Shown here one piece after another: positions 31,508 to 43,700 of a DNA stretch of 64,000 nucleotides (its first letter is position 1; every line of letters starts with the position of its first letter). Made by a program: the position numbers and the translations under genes. Location: NCBI GenBank assembly GCA_905221605.1, contig CAJNDS010002290.1, positions 318,501 through 382,500 on the forward strand, read 5' to 3'. This stretch comes from Symbiodinium natans. Taxonomy: Eukaryota; Sar; Dinophyceae; Suessiales; Symbiodiniaceae. Under the pieces are notes generated by a model that was given only the letters and a program-made list of their open reading frames with translations, did no database searches and was not told the origin of the DNA.

Positions 31508-31546
31508 CCAAACGGACTCATGTTCCCGGATCGCGCGAAGCTCTTC
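31508..31546 (+). CDS. PRMT: PRMT exon 11
   Basis: The acceptor is TGGCCAG. Thirteen codons read PNGLMFPDRAKLF, matching family P-G-G-L-x-F-P-D-R-A-x-L-Y. The 3' edge is ambiguous: GT occurs at 31547, 31549 and 31552, and the frame reaches TGA at 31559. Confidence 0.88.
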
Positions 31547-31744
31547 GTGTCGTTGTTTTGAGGCCCACCGATTCTTTACAGGGGTTGCGATGTAAGGGGT
31601 TTAGTGTTTTAGGGTCCAGGGTTTAGGTTGAGGATTCGGGTCTAGGGTTTGTTTAGCTTCGGCTCATTTATGCTTCGAGGACTTTGGGTTTCAGCCTCAA
31701 GGGCCTGCAGGGTTTGCACTTAAACCCTAAAAACCTGAATCCGA

Positions 31745-31855
31745 AACCCAGGGTTAGGTTTAGGGTTTAGGGTTTAGGGTTTAGGGTTTAGGGTTTAGGT
31801 TTTAGGGTTTAGGGTTTAGGGTTTAGGGTTTAGGTTTAGGGTTTAGGGTTTAGTA
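31745..31855. repeat. TTTAGGG array in PRMT intron 11
   Basis: TTTAGGG repeats with two TTTAGG deletions. Confidence 0.95.
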
Positions 31856-31937
31856 TATTTGGTTCAACCTGATAGAAGTCCTACCCTGCGGTGGCCTGCA
31901 GGGCTTGCGGTTTCATACTTTGGCATGGATTTGTTGG

Positions 31938-31970
31938 TTGGGGGGGGGGGTGGGGGGGGGGGGGGGGGGG
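31938..31970. repeat. Poly-G tract
   Basis: A run of G broken by one T. Comparable G or C runs of 12 or more bases occur near 13809, 25384, 27177, 36461, 38246, 51657, 58597 and 62627. Confidence 0.95.
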
Positions 31971-32020
31971 GTGTAAGCCTTTACCTCTGGGGTGTGACCC
32001 AAACCCTTAAAGTGTAAGTA

Positions 32021-32262
<242 letters not shown>

Positions 32263-32575
32263 CGTTGAGTTTCAGAGTTGGTCTTTGCCGTTTGGGCTTG
32301 TGAACTCCCCAGCGTGCGCCGCAAAAGGACGTAGTGAAGATGTCAGCCAGAACCCTAAACCCTAGGTCCAAACTCTAAACCCTAAACCCAGAAGTCCTTG
32401 CAGCACTCATAGCTTGGCATCACCACCACCCTACAGATACAATTGTGTTTCCCCTAAACTTGAAATCCCTGAACGGTTTAGGGTTTCCCTAAACCCCAAA
32501 CCCTCCTAAAACCACGAGCCCTTTTTGACCCCAGCCTCCCCCAAGCCCAAGGCCCCAAAAAACTTGCATCAGCAG

Positions 32576-32617
32576 GATTCCGACTACAAAGCAAAGCACT
32601 TCGACTACTTTGACGAG
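32576..32617 (+). CDS. PRMT: PRMT exon 12
   Basis: The acceptor is CATCAGCAG and a GC donor follows GAG. Fourteen codons read DSDYKAKHFDYFDE, matching family E-D-x-x-Y-K-x-x-K-x-x-x-W-x-x and joining in phase to VWGFNFTDMK. With an upstream AG (32550-32551) the exon would start APKNLHQQ and be 24 bases longer. One of the two is needed to bridge from exon 11. Confidence 0.8.
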
Positions 32618-32967
32618 GCACACCCACCCCCCCCCCCCCCCCCCAAATTCCGAAAGCCAAACCCCAAGCACTTCGTCTTTGAAACCCTTCACCCTCCACC
32701 CAATATCAACGAGGATAAGCCCTGGAGATCGCAAAGTCCTGAAGCTCGAAAACCTAGAAGCAGCCTGGAAAACCCTTAAGCTCAAACCCTTAAGACTAAA
32801 GAACCCCGAAATCCCTCTCAAGCAACACAAAAGCCCAAACATGAACCTGGACAACCCTGAAGAAACGCCTAGAAATCAACCACGCCAAGCCCTCAGAGTT
32901 GGTGCAAAGTTCAGGGTTCGGACCCCTTTTTCTGTGGGGGTGCCTATTGCCCCTAAACCCTAGCCCC

Positions 32968-33142
32968 TAAACCTAAACCCTAAACCCTAAGCCCTAAACC
33001 CTAAACCCTAAATCCTAAACCCTAAACCCTAAGCCCTAAGCCCTAAACCCTAAACCCTAAACCCTAAACCCTAAACCCTAAACCCTAAACCCTAAACCCT
33101 AAACCCTAAACCCTAAACCCTAAACCCTAAACCCATCCTAAG
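32968..33142. repeat. CCCTAAA array before PRMT exon 13
   Basis: CCCTAAA/CCCTAAG heptamers end about 40 bp before the exon 13 acceptor. Confidence 0.95.
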
Positions 33143-33185
33143 CCCTAAGCCCTAAGCCCGTCTCCGCTATGGATTGAAGAGACAG

Positions 33186-33215
33186 GTTTGGGGCTTCAAC
33201 TTCACCGACATGAAG
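33186..33215 (+). CDS. PRMT: PRMT exon 13 (micro-exon)
   Basis: The acceptor is AGAGACAG and a GC donor follows AAG. Ten codons, VWGFNFTDMK, match family V-Y-G-F-D-M/F-x-x-M/I-K. A TTTAGGG array begins at about 33254. Confidence 0.88.
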
Positions 33216-34051
33216 GCCAGGCCATCCGGGAGGTTGGGGATTCTAGGGTCCGCCGTTTAGGGTTTAGGGTTTGGGGTTTAGGGTTTAGGGTTTAGGGTTT
33301 GGGGTTTAGGGTTTAGGGTTTAGGGTTTGGAGTTTGGGGTTTGGGGTTTAGGGTTTCGGCCCAAGCTCCTTCGCGTGATCTCGGGCCACATGACACACAG
33401 CGACCATTCTTCCCAGTCCTTTGTACCAGTGAAGTGAGCGAGGTGTCGAGTCAATCCCACAATTCGAAATCCCATCATCCCCAGGTTCATACACTGAATC
33501 TCCTTCAGCCCTGAAGGGTTTAGGGTTGAGGGTTTAGGGTTTAGGGTTTAGGGGGGTAGATGTAGGGTTGCAGTAGGTATGTATGGTCGTTGTTCAGGAC
33601 TTTGGGGTAAGCCAAATCCGAGATCCCAAGCCCTAAGACCTAAACCATCCCCAAGCCCTAGACCTTCTGTTCAAAGGGGATAGGGGGTTTAGGGTTTAGG
33701 GTTTAGGGTTTAGGGCTTAGGGTAACCCCACATTTTCAGCGTCCTGAGTGGGCGACTGCCTGACTATATGCACTGAATGGATGCAAGCAGGGAGTGTCCA
33801 AATCACGCAAGTCACAGAGGCACAGAGCCCTCCTTGAACTGGTCTGTCAAATTCATGCCGCGGGCATGTTCCAGGAGACGGCGCCTCTAAGAGGCCGTGC
33901 GAGTAACCACAATTTCTGGGGCTCGGGGTGGGGGGGTGGGGGGGGGGGGGTGGGGTAATCACGTGACTTGGGACTGCACACCTGCAACTCCAAAGCCTGA
34001 ACCCCTAATCCCCAAAGGCCTAAACCCTTGCTGTTTAATTCGGGGTTTATA

Positions 34052-34533
34052 AGCAAAACGCGCCCGCGCCTAGGCGACAGCGCAATTTCAAGCAAAAAAT
34101 GTGTCCGAAACTTCAAAACAAGACCCCCTAGAAAAAACACAACAAACAAACGATCCTTAAACCAAAAGAATAGTCCAAGCAGTGCAAACCCAAATCCTGA
34201 AACCTGAACCCTAAACTTTGAACCTTGAACCCTGAAGAAGAATCAACTTGAGGCCACTTTCAGGATCCAGTGCACAAGTCTGTTGGGTTACAACCAAAGC
34301 ACAATTCCAGAAAATCATGCCTGCGCTGTGGCGAGAGCACTATTTCGAACCTGAACTGCCGGAGCCATAACGCAGAAAAAACTTCCCGAACCGAAAATCG
34401 CCATTTGAAAGTTCAACATGGGGAATGAGCAAAACGTGCCCGCGCCTAGGCGAGAGCGCAAATTCGAGCAAAAAACGCGTCCAAAACTTCAAAAAAAAAG
34501 GACCCCCTGGAAAAAAAACAACAAAAAACGATC
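34052..34533. repeat. Imperfect direct repeat of about 105 bp
   Basis: 34052-34156 and 34428-34533 share GCAAAACG, GCCCGCGCCTAGGCGA, AGCGCAA and a C-rich then A-rich tail, with scattered mismatches. This A-rich part of PRMT intron 13 has no telomere-like repeats and no gene that I can support. Confidence 0.75.
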
Positions 34534-34722
34534 AGGCTTCGAGCGAAAATGCATTTTTCCGAAAAAATGACCTAACCCTTCAGTGTTTTCGAGCCCTGCA
34601 AATGCTGCGGTGATCACGAAAATGTGTGTTTCGCTTGGGTTTTTAGCCCCCGACGCGAGAAATGTAAACAAAAAATGTATTCACTCACACGGCCTCTTAC
34701 GGGCGCCGCCACCATCTTCCAC

Positions 34723-34938
34723 CCTAAACCCTAAACCCTAAACCCTAAACCCTAAACCCTAAACCCTAAACCCTAAACCCTAAACCCTAAACCCTAAACC
34801 CTAAACCCTAAACCCTAAACCTTCTAAACCCTAAACCTTATAAACCCTAAACCCTAAACCCTAAACCCTAAACCCTAAACCCTAAACCCTAAACCCCAAA
34901 CCCCAAACCCCAAACCCTAAACCCTAAACCCTAAACCC
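34723..34938. repeat. CCCTAAA array in PRMT intron 13
   Basis: A long CCCTAAA run with a CTTCT/CTTAT interruption near 34820-34840. It is followed by a GTGAGT site at 34960 that resembles a donor, but no exon is assigned. Confidence 0.95.
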
Positions 34939-35526
34939 TCAACCGGGAGGAAGTTTCCGGTGAGTTCTTGTACATGCATTAAAGCCATCATCCGGCATCG
35001 AGGCTTCGTTGTGGGTTCGCGCGAAGATGCTCCATTCCCTACCCAAGGCCTCCCCCCCCCGCCCCCCAAAGGGGACCATCATCTCGAGAAACCCGAAACT
35101 CTAAACCCATGTGTGCCCAGAAACCAATACAGAAACCAATACGCCTACCTCAACACTTCGTGTCGCCGGGGTCTTCGGTCCCCCACCGTTGGAGTACGTG
35201 GTGCGGTCTTGCTTGCCTGGAGAGTGGGGAACGAGTCCATGCCATCCCAGAGTTTGGCACCGGGTGCTGTCGGCTGCTCGCATGCGCCCAGGGTTTTGCG
35301 CCGCCTCAAAGCTAGGAGTCGGCTTGCTCTCCGGCGGGCCTGTCTTGTCTTTGTCCTCGCGCCGCCCTCAGAAGTGCGACAGTGCAGTGAGGACCCTTTC
35401 TTGAAGGACATTCTTCGCCTCTCTTGAAGGTTGGGAGATTTTCCGTAAACCCGAATCCCCAAACTTGCCCCAGACCCTAAACTCGAAACTCCAAACCCCA
35501 AGCCCCATACCCCATACCCCAAACCC

Positions 35527-35651
35527 CAAACCCCAAACCCCAAACCCCAAACCCTAAACCCTAAACCCTAAACCCTAAACCCTAAACCCTAAACCCTAAA
35601 CCCTAAACCCTAAACCCTAAACCCTAAACCCTAAACCCTAAACCCTAAACC
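35527..35651. repeat. CCCCAAA/CCCTAAA array before PRMT exon 14
   Basis: The array ends 20 bp before the exon 14 acceptor. Confidence 0.95.
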
Positions 35652-35671
35652 TTTCCGGTGCTTTCGGAAAG

Positions 35672-35722
35672 GAAGCGGCGAAGCAGGAGCCGGTGGTCCA
35701 AGACTGTGACCAGGCGCTGGCG
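35672..35722 (+). CDS. PRMT: PRMT exon 14
   Basis: The acceptor is CTTTCGGAAAG and the donor is GCG followed by GTTTAGGGG, so the TTTAGGG array itself supplies the GT. Seventeen codons, EAAKQEPVVQDCDQALA, match family K-x-x-x-x-E-P-x-V at the start of the beta-barrel. In phase with exon 13. Confidence 0.85.
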
Positions 35723-36344
35723 GTTTAGGGGTTTAGGGGTTTAGGGGTTTGGGGGTTTGGGGTTTAGGGTTTAGGGTTTAGGGTTTAGGGTTTAGAGTTT
35801 AGGGTTTAGGGTTTAGGGTTTAGGGGTTTAGGGTTCAGGGTTTAGGGTTTAGGGTTTAGGAGGGTTTGCAGGGTGTATAGTGTTTAGGGCTTAGGGTTTA
35901 GGAGGGTTTGTAGGGTTTAGGGTTTAGGCGGGTATTGCAGGGTTTAGGGTTTAGGAGCACGTATAGGGTTTAAGGGTTCATAGGGCTCATAGAGAGGGTT
36001 TATAGGGTTTATAAGGTTCATGGGGTTTATAGGGTGTATAGGGTTTTATAGGGTTCATGGGGTTTACAGGGTTTACAGGGTTCATGGGGTTTATAGGGTT
36101 TCTAGGTTTTCTAGGAGTTTTAGGTTTTCTGGGATTTTTAGGTTTGCTAGGGTTTACCGGTTTTCTAGGGTTTCTCGAGTTGATAGTGTTTCTCGGGTTT
36201 AGGATTTAGGGGTTAGAGTGTTGTATGGTCTAGGGGGTTCAGAGTTTTGGGTTTCGGGCGCTTGGGCGTCAGAGATGGGTTTAGGGTTTAGGGTTTAGGG
36301 TTTAGGGTTTAGGGTTTAGGGTTTAGGGTTTAGGGTTCAAGGGC

Positions 36345-38020
36345 GTTCGGGGCGCGCTTCGAGTTTGGAGGGTTTGACTTCGGGAGGGTTTTGGGGTTTC
36401 AGGGTGGGTTTTGGGGTTTTTTGGGCTTTTTGGGGGTGCAAGTTTTTTGTTGTTTTTCTGGGGGGGGGGGGGGGGTTTGGGTTTGAGACTTTTGGGTTTA
36501 GGGTCCAACTTCGAGTCTTTCGTGGCGCAAGAAACCTGGTTTAGGGTTGGAGGGTTTGGGGTGTTGGGGTCTTCGCCAGGCGTTTTGGAGGCTGGAAGGT
36601 TGCGTCTTTCTGGCCTGTGAAGACGAGGGTTGAAGCCCTAAGCCCTGAGCCGTAAGCCCTAAGCCCTAAGCCCTAAACCGCGAGGTAAAGACTGGGCTTG
36701 GGGTGTAGCGCGGCCACCGTAGCCCCTAGCCTTGAACCCGCCTTAAACCCCCCACACATCCCCCAAGCCATTCTCAAGCCCTCAACCCAAAACCCTGAAC
36801 TCAAGTCTGCCAGGGGGTCTGCGCCACAAACTCGAAGGAACCATCTGAAAGCCCCTTTCAACAGATGCGTAGACTCCCCCTACGGCTAGTAAGCGCTGAG
36901 AAGGCTCTTAGGTTTTGATGGGCTGCCCGGCTCGGAAAGAGACCCGTGGCTCGATGCCCGTGTGTGTTTGTACTTTAACATAAACCCTAAACCCTAAACC
37001 CTGTTTGGCGCGTCATGTTTAAGTAGCAGAGAACAGCATGCAAGGTTGCCACAACATGTTTTCAGGTTTTACCTGTGTGTATGACTGTTGATGATGGTTG
37101 TGACGAAATGGAATATGGCTTCATCGACTTCATCGAGAACGAGTTATTGGTATATTGATCCGATGTCTGAGATGTTGGGTGATGATGATGCGGAATAAGT
37201 GCCTGGACGCCAACATCAAGATTCGAAATATCGATTGATGCGATGCATGAGCTATCAGGAGGCTGCATGCGGTTGAAACTGCATGCAAGGGTCAGAAGGG
37301 CATGGCATGCTTGTACTGTTGTCTTGTTGGGCAGGACCAATTTTCAGGACTGAGCCTCCGCAGCCGGCATTGGCTCGAGAGAGCTCTTTCGAGCTTGGAA
37401 GCAAAATAGCGTTTTTGCCCCCTGTTCTGTATCGTCCCCTAACAATTGCACTGAGTTACTTGTCACTCGTTGCCACTTAAGGGGAAACCCGTTGGGCGAG
37501 GGACATTGGCTTGGTGAAGAGGTGCGAGTTAAGCAGGTGTTGCCACAGAAGGAGCGATCCGTTGGGCACCGGCTTGCTGCGCATCCACCCCCAGGGCTTT
37601 GCAAACCTTGGGATCCTCACGTATTCGCGGTACGTAGGTGGCTTTCGTTGGTGAGGGAGTGATCACCCGAACTGACCCGTTAGCAGGGATACTGCTACCC
37701 CCGGAACTACAACATATACACCTTCACATTTGTCTATAGCACCAAGATTTTCCTACTACGCCCTGAGCATCAACCTGTTTGCGGGCAAACTTCTCCGGAA
37801 CGATACCCTCGTTCTACCACAACTTGCAAACCCTAAACCCAAAACCCAAAACCCTCTTCTAGCCGATGACAGAAAGCCCTCCTCTCCTTCGGCACTTGCG
37901 TCCTGAACCTGGACCTCTGCAACTGCACAGTGTGGCACCCCAGAGTCTGAAGGGTTTAGGGTTTAGGGTTTGGGGTTTAGGGTTAACCCCACAGCCGCCG
38001 AGTCCTCGAACTCCAGACCC
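36345..38020. other. Long PRMT intron interior, no gene assigned
   Basis: From about 36900 to 37940 there is array-poor unique sequence. Short open frames on both strands show no domain. The exon encoding the barrel strand between exons 14 and 15 was not found here. Confidence 0.5.
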
Positions 38021-38032
38021 CCCCCCCTGCAG

Positions 38033-38080
38033 AATCAACGCTACGAAGATGATATCTTCACCTTCGGAGCCACAGACATC
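38033..38080 (+). CDS. PRMT: Probable PRMT exon 15
   Basis: A C-run ending CCCCTGCAG is a strong acceptor. The frame NQRYEDDIFTFGATDI resembles the barrel segment K-V-E-D-L-x-F-x-S-P-F. A GC donor lies after GGA (38068) or after ATC (38080). A second frame is open, so the assignment is probable rather than firm. Confidence 0.5.
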
Positions 38081-38803
38081 GCCCTGAACCCTAAACCCTC
38101 GAACCCCTAGAACCCTAGAACCCTAAACCCTAAACCCTAAACCCTAAACCCTAAACCCTAAACCCTAAACCCTAAACCCTAAACCCTAAACCCTAAACCC
38201 TGCACAGTCTGAAGTCAATCAAACCCTCGAACCCAAGCCCCGACCCCCCCCCCCCCCCCCCTTTGCGTGAGATCAGGGCTCCATACCGTGGGAGCTGCTC
38301 GTCTAGGACCCTTCCCTTTTTGCGGCTCAGAATCCCCACCATAAGCCCCTTAAAACCAAAAAGGCACCGTTTTTTTATTCCTAGGTGGTTATTGTCAGGC
38401 ATGAGAGGCGGTTCAGGCCTTAGGGTTGCGGGTTTGCTTTTTGGGGGTTGGGGTTCAAGGTCCATAGTATTTGGGCTTGGGTTTGGGATGCTGTGTGTGT
38501 GCTTAGGTTTGCATTTCTTAGGGTTCAGGGGCGATGTTCAAGCTCCTGGTTCTAAGCCCAACGTGAAAACGTGAAGGCTGTACACCCTGTATACTCTACA
38601 CTTAGGGTTTAGGGTTTCCCTTGAAGCCCTTAAAGCCCCAAAGCCTCAGCGCTGACTGAGGAAGCAAGTTGCTATGACATGGCAACGAAGTTTAGACTCA
38701 GATGCCGCCGTGAGGCAGCGGGGGTGTCAGGGTTTGAGCACCCCCCAAGCGACCTTATTGACATCCTATCTACATCTTAGAGACTCCTAAGCCCTGAACC
38801 AAT

Positions 38804-39059
38804 CTAAACCCTAAACCCTAAACCCTAAACCCTAAACCCTAAACCCTAAACCCTAAACCCTAAACCCTAAACCCTAAACCCTAAACCCTAAACCCTAAAC
38901 CCTAAACCCTAAACCCTAACCCTAAACCCTAAACCCTAAAAACCCTAAACCCTAAACCCTAAACCCTAAACCCTAAACCCTAAACCCTAAACCCTAAACC
39001 CTAAACCCTAAACCCTAAACCCTAAGCCTAAACCCTAAACCCTAAACCCTAAACCCTAA
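38804..39059. repeat. CCCTAAA array interrupted by the retrotransposon
   Basis: The C-rich array runs into the left LTR at 39060 and resumes at 47105-47199, so the copia element inserted within a telomere-like array. Confidence 0.95.
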
Positions 39060-39314
39060 TGTGAAACCCCTATGCCTAAGCCCGGTCCTGTCGGCCTAAG
39101 CAATGTCGAAAGAGGCACCCTGACCTAAGTAACCCTATGGTCTGTCCACAGACCCCTATGAGGACCCAGCCCTGAATGTAGCCCTCCACTGCACCCCGTG
39201 CAGTTTTGGTCAAGCTCTAGCCTCTCCCTCCCACCTCGGAGCTGTCGGAAGGGCCGGCGAGGATGAAGACATGTTGGACAGCACAAGTGAACATGGGAAC
39301 CTGTCGGTTTAACA
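39060..39314 (-). repeat. 3' LTR of copia element
   Basis: The 255-bp LTR starts TGTG and ends AACA on the + strand (TG...CA ends on either strand). It is identical to 46850-47104 except A at 39111 versus T at 46901. The internal purine-rich tract next to it is weak. Confidence 0.95.
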
Positions 39315-39343
39315 CTCATCGAAAACCAACTTTTTAAGTTTCT

Positions 39344-40753
39344 TCACTTGTGCTCCGGTGAGACTCTGGTTGAGTTCTGGCGTAGCCACTGCAGCGACTG
39401 TCTTTGCCCCGCTCTATTCTCAAGAACCTTTTGTTCGTCGAATAAGGCATAGTAACCCTCCCGTAGGTGACGTCTTAACTCGGAACTATCCATCACTTTG
39501 GTCAAACAGTCCGCTAACATGGCCTTTGAATGAACCCAGCGCATCTTGCAATTTTCTTGAAGTCTCTCCCTTAGCAACAAGCATTCCAACTGGGTGCGTA
39601 GTTCAGAACACGTAGGTACAGCAGTTTTCGTAGCTATATCGTAAGCGCTCTTACAGTCGGTGACTAACGAAGCTCGAGGCGCGTGGGAAAGGACTTCTTC
39701 CGGATGTGCGATATCAACAGCAGGATTCTTGAACCATTCCCAGAACAACCTGATCCAGGACATTCGGTCTACGGACCCACAGAGAGAAACTACCTCAGCA
39801 CTCAATGTACTTCTTACTACCCTGGAGATTTTCTTACTGGACCAGGCCACAGGAATGATCACAGCTTCGCGGTTGGCTAGCATTCGCCAGTCTGTTGCCA
39901 CCACCAGCGTACCCTGATACGAGTTATGGTCTTTCGACGTGGCGAAGGAAGCATCCGAAAAAGTGCAAAACGTAACATGCTGTTCTTGAATTGGCACAAC
40001 CATCAAAGAGATTGGGTGAGCTTTGGCCTCTTGAAGGACACGGTTAGCTTCCAGAAGATGCTGAACCTGGCCCTTGTTGACTCTTGTCTGTAAGTAGCCT
40101 ACCTTTGCAGCTAGGTCGGGTCGAGAATGCACTGCAGCATACTGGAGGCTACCGTTGAGGCGTCTCAGCTCTTTAAGTTCTTCAGGGTTCAACATCGCGG
40201 TGGGATTCACTCTACGCTCTCGGGACACATGTATGGGCACGATCTTCTCTATGTACCTCTCTTGGTCCATTTCAATGCTCCCATCGTCCCATTGGCGAAA
40301 ACGAATCCCGGTGAACGTGAACTCGCCCTCATCATACGACCCAAAGCTGTAGATACCCCGCAACCGATCTATGACCCTCCGAAAATACTCATCACCTCCC
40401 CCAATCCCGTCATCTACGTGTATTCCCAGAACACCATGAACCTGAGCACTACCATCGGCCCTTTGTGAAACGAGGCTGAAAGCACAGGCATCGAAAGGGC
40501 TTTGCACAAAACCAAGCTCTTCAAGTGTCTTCTTAAATGTCTGAAACCACAAAAACGGAGCATCGATTCTGCCGTAAGCGCCGCCTTCGAGCTGGCATTG
40601 TTCCTGCGCCTGCATGTTGAGGGCTCTTCTTAACTCTTCAGGTGGTCTTATGCCTAGCTTTCTACCATCCCCCTCCCCCTGCAGAAAAGCAGTGGACACA
40701 TCGAAGTTGATCAGTTTCCAACGGTTACTGGCCACCTTCTGAAGGATGAGTTG
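39344..40753 (-). CDS. pol: Copia pol, C-terminal part: reverse transcriptase and RNase H
   Basis: The same frame as the upstream polyprotein continues here after one TGA codon (40754-40756). From VASNRW onward it shows RT motif FDVSTAFLQG with catalytic Asp, GIHVDDGIGGG (the copia x-V-D-D box), and RNase H motifs FSDASF, STLSAE, TDCKSAYD and LADCLTK with their D-E-D-D residues. It converts the RNA into cDNA and removes the RNA strand. A GTG at 40735 is the first potential non-AUG start, but independent initiation is unlikely. Confidence 0.95.
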   Translation of the reverse strand, partial: QLILQKVASNRWKLINFDVSTAFLQGEGDGRKLGIRPPEELRRALNMQAQEQCQLEGGAYGRIDAPFLWFQTFKKTLEELGFVQSPFDACAFSLVSQRADGSAQVHGVLGIHVDDGIGGGDEYFRRVIDRLRGIYSFGSYDEGEFTFTGIRFRQWDDGSIEMDQERYIEKIVPIHVSRERRVNPTAMLNPEELKELRRLNGSLQYAAVHSRPDLAAKVGYLQTRVNKGQVQHLLEANRVLQEAKAHPISLMVVPIQEQHVTFCTFSDASFATSKDHNSYQGTLVVATDWRMLANREAVIIPVAWSSKKISRVVRSTLSAEVVSLCGSVDRMSWIRLFWEWFKNPAVDIAHPEEVLSHAPRASLVTDCKSAYDIATKTAVPTCSELRTQLECLLLRERLQENCKMRWVHSKAMLADCLTKVMDSSELRRHLREGYYALFDEQKVLENRAGQRQSLQWLRQNSTRVSPEHK

Positions 40754-43700
40754 TCAGGCGTCCTTACCTAAAGTAGGAGCGTCATTAGGGATATCAGCAA
40801 TGTCTGGGTCTTCAAACCCAAGCACCACTAGCCTAGCTTTGGCCCGTTTCGGCCCTCCATCCTTCTCGGGACCTTTCCATGTGAGAAGCCAGCGGCAACG
40901 CATGAGTTGACTATCATCAAGGGTTCCCGCAGCTACTTTACGTACAGTCCTGTGGTCAAGCCAGGCTCGAATCTCCTTGCCCTTAGCTTCTACGAACTGT
41001 TGCCTCTCACCCTCGTTCAAGTCCCTCAATCTTACTTCAACTCGTTTCTTGCGTGCCTCGGTGGCTAACATTACAAAATGCAAAGCTTGCTGCGGCGTCG
41101 GGAGGTTTTCGAAAGGCACCTCCGTTTCATGCAAACTGATTTCCCATGCCTGTGACTGTGTGGGATGTGCGAAAAAACACTCACTGTCTCCAAACAAGAG
41201 GTCGTCTTCGTCATCTTCAGGCACAGGAATGTTCGAAGCATCTACCATATCTGTCTCGAGACCTACCGACGGCACAGGTGAGACTTCCATCTCTGGCTGT
41301 TCTCCCTCCGCATTTTCTTCAGGAACTTCAGGAACCGTACCCCCGGCTTCTATCCCAGCTACTCCTTCTGGGGCTATGGGTCCTAATGGTTCGGGAACAT
41401 CCTGCGGAACCTCTCCCTGGCTCTCCACTTCTGCTCGGCTAGGTGTTCCTCCGAGAACAGCAAGGTCGACCACCCTTCTAACCCCTTGACCTACTGCCCC
41501 TTGTGAACTCTCAGCACTGGTCTTTCCCAGCACCCCTTGCCATTCTCTCAAGGACGCGGATCGCAGCTGCTCAGGAGCTGCACGGATCAATTGCCCACAG
41601 TGGCTCACCCACACTACCTTGCTATCCCCACAAATTACCTGACCCGGCCCATACCACCTTCCTTGCTCCGCACGACTCCCGGCTTTATGTCGGCGCCAGT
41701 ACAGAACCCAATCGCCCGGCTCATATCTTTCACAGGGATGCCTCGAACGACGAAGTAGAGCCCTACGGTACGAGTTGTCGTTGTCTGCATGTATGAATGC
41801 GACTCTGGCCTGTTCACGGCGCTGCAGGTCCCTCCTGAAGGAGACTCCTTCTGGCAGATCACTGTCGGCTAAAGCATGGCACGTGGCACTATTGTCGGAA
41901 ATCAGAGAGGCTGGCAGCCGCGAAAGTTTACCCAGGACTGCCTGTTCAGGTGTGAAGCCCCGGACCCTACTCAAGCTGTTCTTAGCCTGCACTGCCGCTC
42001 TCAGACACCGACGGAAATCTTCGTCGTTCAGGATGGGCTCTTCATGGTCCATTTTAGAAAGCATGCTCTTCAGTATCCTACCATGAGCTTCCGTCCTACC
42101 GAGTTGCCAATGAGCCTCTCCCGCAGAAACATTGGTGCACACACCTACAGTTTGCAGCTTTAGACGCCAGTAATCACTGTTGTACTCCCCTGCTGGATCT
42201 ACATACAAAGTTTGACAAGGCCCTGCCCACTGAAACCAATGATCCGATAGGAACTCCCATTGTTCTTCTGGCGTCCTACCTACTCCACTGGCTTGTTGAA
42301 ACAGTGTGCCCTCATCGACAATGTGCGTAAACAGAAACTTCTTCCCCCCGCTATTGGTCCAGTACGCAACATCCATACCGATTGTGTCGTTAAAATCTCG
42401 ATGCGTGTGAATTGTCGCCGGCCTAGCTAACTTTTGGGTGGGAACCGTTTCCAAGCACGTACTGCAAGAGTAGTCGCGAGCACCCTGGATGAGCGCAGGC
42501 TCGGCTTTTCGTTCTTGCAGGAATCTGACAAACGTCTCAGTGCATGGATGACCCAAATTGTTATGGAGCCTAACTAACTCCCTCTTCTCGGACTCCCCTA
42601 AAGCGAAGTACCCCGGCCCGTGCCTAGGAACCGACCGTGGAGGGTAGCCCTGAATGAGCGGTCCATCCTCAGCATCCGAGCGCGTTGTCGGCACATCTGT
42701 TGTTGTTGAGGTATTTTCAGGGTTTTGGGGTGCTTCGGGATTTTGGTCTACTCTTAAGGGCATCTGCTGATTCCGGGCTTCTTCTGCTCGAAGACCCCTG
42801 AAACTCCGCAACCTTTCAGGTGACATGCCGTAAGCTGTGAGACTGAGTTTTGCAGGAATGCCTTTACGCATCTGTTTATATCGTGGAACCTGGGACCAAT
42901 CCTCTATCTCACCATCCATAGCTATTTCACCACCAACCCTTTTTACCACAACCGTCTGACGTAAAGGCATGTCCCGCGGCATTCCCTCCACACAAGGTGG
43001 CTGTATCCGGTTGGTGCCTCGACAGCAGACGACATGTTGCACAACAATCTGTGGAAGCAGTGCTTGAACTTGTTGGACTACCGGGTCCCCTTCTGAAAAC
43101 CCTACCTTTCCCCCTTTCGGAACCCTCGCGTTAACATCTCGAAAAACTGTATCCCAACTTATCCTAGGAGCCTCGCTTCCAGAGATTGTCGGCCCTGGCT
43201 GTTTTCCAAACAGTCTTCGGCGCTTCAAAACTTGCTGGGCGGCAGTAATGTCAGAGTTAGAGACTCCCCGCTTTTCAACATTAAACAACAGCTCTTCTAA
43301 AGGCAGAGGAAACCCTAAGTCCTGACCTAGGTGCATGGCTACCCGTTTGGCAAGACGCCTCTCTCGTGGGAACATGCGGTTGCTTCGCCCACTGGGATCT
43401 GGACCCGCTGTCTGAAAGCGAGTGTCGACACTTTGCTGCAGTCGTCTGGACGTGGTGTACAGTGTGGTGGCTTTGCGGAGATGGTTGTTTCCTGGCGGGG
43501 TGTCTCCCACTTCCAGCTCATGAATCATTCGCAAAGTGCCCTGTTGAACCTCTTGGAGTTGAGGCGCCATTTGCTCAAAGAAACCCTGGCCACACAGGAA
43601 ATGTATGTGCTTGCCTCGTTCTGTTTGGTAGCGATAAAGGTCAAGAAGAAACTGTCCTGGCCATGGTGTCTTTTTGCCCTTGTCTGTTTTGTGGTTCCAC

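Noticed and set aside
40754-40756. TGA as a reassigned sense codon in this genome
   Set aside because: The PPR gene ends at TGA with no homologous extension, and many islands end in TGA next to arrays. A single mutation or local readthrough in the copia element is simpler.
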